A stretch of DNA of 64,000 nucleotides from Cordia subcordata (Eukaryota; Streptophyta; Magnoliopsida; Boraginales; Cordiaceae). A program made the position numbers and the translations under genes. This document shows positions 60,166 through 64,000 of this stretch, piece after piece (the stretch's first letter is position 1; every line of letters starts with the position of its first letter). The DNA lies in NCBI GenBank assembly GCA_028554755.1, contig JAPTOF010000021.1, forward strand, positions 2,126,501 to 2,190,500, given 5' to 3'. The notes under the pieces are model-generated. The model saw nothing but the letters and a program-made list of their open reading frames with translations, was not told the origin of the DNA and ran no database searches.

Positions 60166-60394
60166 TTTTTTTTTTTTTTGCGACAAGCAAAATTCAATTG
60201 ACAGAGTCTGACCACTAGCACCCTCAACGGAGCTAGACCACTAATGGGCAAACTTCGGTGCATAGCACGTCCCCTATACTAGGCACCAGGTAAGTCGAGA
60301 GTACTCACCTAGGATAGGAAACGAGATTCAAACCTAGATCATGAGCAGTGTCTATCTCCAACTTTTATCGCTGGGGCATCACTAGGGAACTTAT
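60166..60394 (-). mobile_element. tRNA-derived SINE, antisense
   Basis: On the minus strand the element begins with a tRNA-like head (GATGCCCCAGCGATAAAAGT, then GGTTTGAATCTCG as B box) and ends in poly-A, seen as poly-T at 60162-60179. Flanks AAACTTCAAAGTTT occur exactly at 60152-60165 and 60395-60408; extended by four bases they match at 17 of 18. The body (GTGCCTAGTATAGGGGACG) differs from the SINE at 46.0 kb, so it is a separate family. Confidence 0.8.
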
Positions 60395-60408
60395 AAACTT
60401 CAAAGTTT

Positions 60409-62479
60409 GTTACATGAGATGTATATCTAAGGTATATCAATTTCACCGTTAAAAAATAATTACCTTTATAAATAAAAAAATAGAAACTGCAACATAAATG
60501 TTGAGATTACATGTGTCGTATCGACTTTTTTTTCCCTTTTTCCTTTTTCAATAAAAAACTTTTTGCACTCTAATTACTTTATTTTAATTTTTTATTTTAT
60601 AATTTATTTTTTGTACTATATTCTAGTTTTACAATTTTGTTATCACAAGTCTTCTTTTTTGAAGAAGTATTGATTACACTCTCATTTTCGATTTTACAAA
60701 AATGAATCTTAATTTGTCAATCTTTTGGCTTTTCTCTTGAATTAATGATATTGTTTGGTTAAAAATAAAATTTAATAATTAACCATATAAATTACATTTC
60801 CATCTTAAGCACACATAAAATTACATCATCATCTTAAGTATCTCTTAATTTGAGATAGGGTCAGTAATTTTTAATTTTTATTGACTACATTTTTGTTGAC
60901 TATTAATAAAAATACAAATAAAACAAAAGAATTACCAAAACTAAATTACAAATGGGAAGTAAATTTTTGTTATGTACTTTGCCGTCTTTATCTCTCTTTC
61001 AGATTGATTTTCTTTATTTTCGGATTTTTGATTCTCATTTCACACACATGAACACACACTTTGTCATCTTTGCCCCCGCTTCCTCCCCCACTACAAACGC
61101 ACACACACATGGGGTTAGATTGCTCTCAACCCCTTTCTCCTCTGCTTACCGCAGTGGTCCCCTCCTCCACCACCACCACTAACAATATATACATATATAC
61201 ATGCATTTTAAGTGTTAAAATTATAAAGGTCCAGTTTTAACATTTCACACATATTAAGGCAATAAACATTTAAGTGTTAATTCATTAAATACTAGAAATA
61301 TTATTAACAATACTAAGGATTTTAATGCTCTGTATTAAGTGGATGGAATGGAATAAATAAGAGTTTAACAATAAGCTAATGCACAACATTTTAACAATAA
61401 GCTAATGCACAACATTTAATAGACTGTCTAATTGTACTAACTGGTTTGTAGCTCAATGGTAAATTTTTGTTAATAGAGTCAAATAAGACTCTTATTTTGG
61501 GACCAAAAAAATGTCAAAACTAGAACTTTAAAGTGGAACAGAGGGAGTATATTATAGAAAAAGGAAAAATACTCGTATATAATCAATTCATTGGAAATCA
61601 TAACACATCAATTGATGGTTGGATATTTAGTGATGAAAGAGAAAACAAAAAGTTTTAGCTTATCAAGGGTAAAATAGATAATAAACATGTTAAAATTACG
61701 AATTTATCCCAATTTGGCCATTTTGGCTAACTTTTTTTGGCCCGCAAATCTTTATTCTACATAAATTAGCTAGTAATAAAACGAAGTGCGATTAGCTAAT
61801 AATTTGGATTCTTGCTTGAATAATGACTAGGATTTATCTTTCCATAACTAATAATTTGGATTATTGCTTGTTTAGTGATTAGGATTTATCTTTTTATAAA
61901 TGACCAATAGAAAAAAAAAGTAACATTTTTACGTGATGAATGGTTAGCAAGGGCTTGTCAAACATTATCGAACAGCGTCTTTGCTTTGAGAATAGAAAGA
62001 TAATAGGAAGACCAATATGCATGTAATACAAAAGTCTTACATGTATGTGAAGTTCATAAGCACATTAATAGCTCATGTTGAAAGCAAGATAAACTTTGGT
62101 TGAAGAAGAATTTGATGATGGATCACTTCGATGAAGAAGAATTTCTATGGACCATTATATTTAAACTTGATGTCGGCCTACCATTATGTGGCCTTCGTGA
62201 TAATATCTTCTTATGCCATTCCCAACTTGCAATTATGGAGAATTTGTTCATTTTGTTTATGTGTTTCTTTTTTTGTGAGTAACAAATGAAATCCATTGAT
62301 AGTTGAAACTTTCACCAATTCTTTATTGTACAAGAGTGTTATGGAGAAGCAAGAGAAGCTCTATAGGAAGTTCAAAAATCTAATTTTGTTAACATACATA
62401 GTTGGCTAAATTAGCTAATTACTCATTATTATATTGATTTTGATAATGAAAATTATATTTTACTTACTAGATAGTATCT
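60409..62479. other. Intergenic spacer with two small tandem duplications
   Basis: A 25-bp unit (TTTAACAATAAGCTAATGCA plus CAACA) occurs at 61364-61388 and 61390-61414. A 52-bp unit starting CTAATAATTTGGATT occurs at 61796-61847 and 61848-61899. No gene is recognised. Confidence 0.4.
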
Positions 62480-64000
62480 TGTGAAGCTTCAAACGAATAT
62501 CATAAGATAGGTGCTTATAAAATAGGAGAAAATGCTTAACTTTGAGCTTGACTGCATGGAAGATTCATTTATCAAGAATAGAGCTCAAGCCTGAAGAAGA
62601 AAAAGATGAGAAGTCATAAGGTAGAGACGAGGCATCATAAGGGGTACCGATTATTATGTTCTCTAGTGAATAGCCTTGGTTTCATGTTTAATAGCTTAAG
62701 CATTTTATCTTCTTTGGATATTGATTTTAAAAATGCATAACTTGGTTTGATTACATAAAATGCATGAGATTCTTCAAACACATGTTTTGGAATGACTTTT
62801 AGCTTCAATAGATTTTTTAAAACTTGTTTGGAGTTGATTTGGTGTTGTAAAAATGAGTTAATAAACAATTTCAGTTTGCTTTGGCATTGATTTCAGCATT
62901 CTTGTCCAGCCGGACCCTCTAGCCGATCAAATTTAAGTAGGGGGGTCGCCTGCCCTAACTAGAAAGTTGGGGCCTTAGCCAAACCCCCTAGCCAGTCGAT
63001 CGCTGAAACGTTCGGCTTAGGCAGAAAGGCAAAAGGTAAGTCGTCGACCAATTGAGCGTGTTGTTGTAATAAATGCACTAGCCATTTATTACCATTCAGC
63101 CCCATTTTTCTTCCTTTCTTCCATCTACCAAATCCTTAACTTCAAAAACTCTTTAAATACACCTTCAAAGCATCAAAATAACAAGAAATCTAAGCTTGCC
63201 AAACTTTTTTATCATTGTTTGCTAAAATCTCTGTGTTATTATTGTGAAATCTTTGAGCATTCAAGAACTATACTTTGCTATATCTATTTTTGAGAAGTTT
63301 TAGCTACTACACACATATTTTTCTTCAATCTTTGTTGTATACACACTCTTTAAGCAAAAAAATCTTGTGAGATATATTTATTAAGCTTGATAAGAGTGTG
63401 GGGAAATCTTAAATAGAAGTGTCTCTTGGGTGCCTTGAAATTGAGTTCAAAGAGTTGTAACACTTGGTTTGTGCTTCACCAAACTTTGAAGAAGCACCAT
63501 AATGGAGTTGATTGAAGTTCTAAGGAGAAGCTACCTTGGGTGGTGGACATAGACAAGGCCGAACCACCTAAAACTCGTTTGTCATTCTCTTCCTCATCTC
63601 TACTTTACTTTACTTGCTATCATTGATTAAGTAGTGTTTGATATATTGCTCAAGTGACAGTGTGTGATTTATTTGATAAATTTTAATTGCAAAAATTGTC
63701 CAATATCTTAATTCACCCCCCTCTTAAGATATTTTCCCTTACATTTGGTATCGAAAGTAAGGGTTCTACCTATAGTTTAACAACTAGTAGAATTATATTT
63801 GGCAAATATGGACGAAATTTCTATTAAGCAAGCACCCCTTTTTGATGGAACTAATTATGCCTTTTGGAAAATGATGATGAAAGTATTCATTCAATCACAT
63901 GATTATACGGCTTGAAAGATAATAGAAAATGGACCAACATTACCTACTAAAATGAAAGGAGATAGGGGAGTTCTAGAACCCGAGAATGAATGGAATGATG
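62480..64000 (+). mobile_element. 5' part of a second copia element, cut by the window edge
   Basis: An LTR ends at about 63743 (CCCTTACA). It is followed by TTTGGTATCGAAAGTAAGG, whose TGGTATC matches the usual initiator-Met tRNA primer binding site of plant copia elements. A gag start codon follows at 63808. The LTR contains blocks shared with the antisense fragment at 17.4-18.5 kb. Its left boundary is not fixed; homology is visible from about 62.5 kb. The remainder of the element lies beyond the window. Confidence 0.6.
63808..64000 (+). pseudogene. Copia gag N-terminus, partial, with an in-frame stop
   Basis: The frame reads MDEISIKQAPLFDGTNYAFW, a UBN2/DUF4219-type gag start (LFDGTNYAFWKM is very characteristic). 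It then meets TGA at 63914-63916, where relatives usually have Trp (TGG), and continues open to the edge with KIIENGP. A single G-to-A change accounts for the stop. The gene continues outside the window. Confidence 0.75.

Overview
This is nuclear DNA from a flowering plant, probably a eudicot. It is AT-rich, with GT-AG introns, low gene density and many layers of plant transposons. Four genes can be read through exon by exon. The rest is intergenic DNA full of repeats, with no bacterial-type operons, CRISPR arrays or genuine tRNA/rRNA genes. I cannot name the species.

Layout. 1-4.9 kb: unassigned intergenic DNA, with a diverged direct repeat at the left edge and a possible antisense Ty3/gypsy remnant. 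4.9-8.9 kb (+): ALG10, the ER alpha-1,2-glucosyltransferase, 8 coding exons, 510 codons. 8.9-12.8 kb: spacer with an antisense solo LTR and a truncated SINE. 12.8-15.2 kb (-): a POLTERGEIST-like PP2C phosphatase, 4 coding exons, 656 codons, one GC-AG intron; it converges on ALG10. 15.2-39.6 kb: a 24-kb gene-free block. It holds a Mutator-like element with 9-bp target-site duplications (TSDs) and a nested antisense LTR, two abutting Tourist-like MITEs, a 729-bp hAT-type element, a tandem segmental duplication, a gutted Ty1/copia element with a hAT MITE inside it, a minisatellite and a Helitron 3' end. 39.6-43.5 kb (+): a DUF4378/TRM-like protein, 4 coding exons, 830 codons. 43.5-54.0 kb: intergenic, with two tRNA-derived SINEs, several MITEs, a CACTA-like end and a solo LTR. 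54.0-55.4 kb (+): a type 2 metallothionein, 3 exons, 80 codons, with a MITE in intron 1. 55.4-64 kb: AT-rich spacer, an antisense SINE, and the start of a second copia element that runs off the right edge.

The four genes are unrelated in pathway: N-glycan precursor assembly, receptor-linked phosphatase signalling, microtubule/cell-shape regulation and metal homeostasis. They do not form a functional cluster.

I found no convincing undescribed gene system. The most informative content is structural. Many elements have boundaries and TSDs that can be read directly (GTTTT, GTTAC, GTAAATAAA, ATTTTTAA, ATYCTCGT, AGAATATGAAGAACAA and others), which gives a readable insertion history with nesting. 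Homology statements are by eye; no database was searched.
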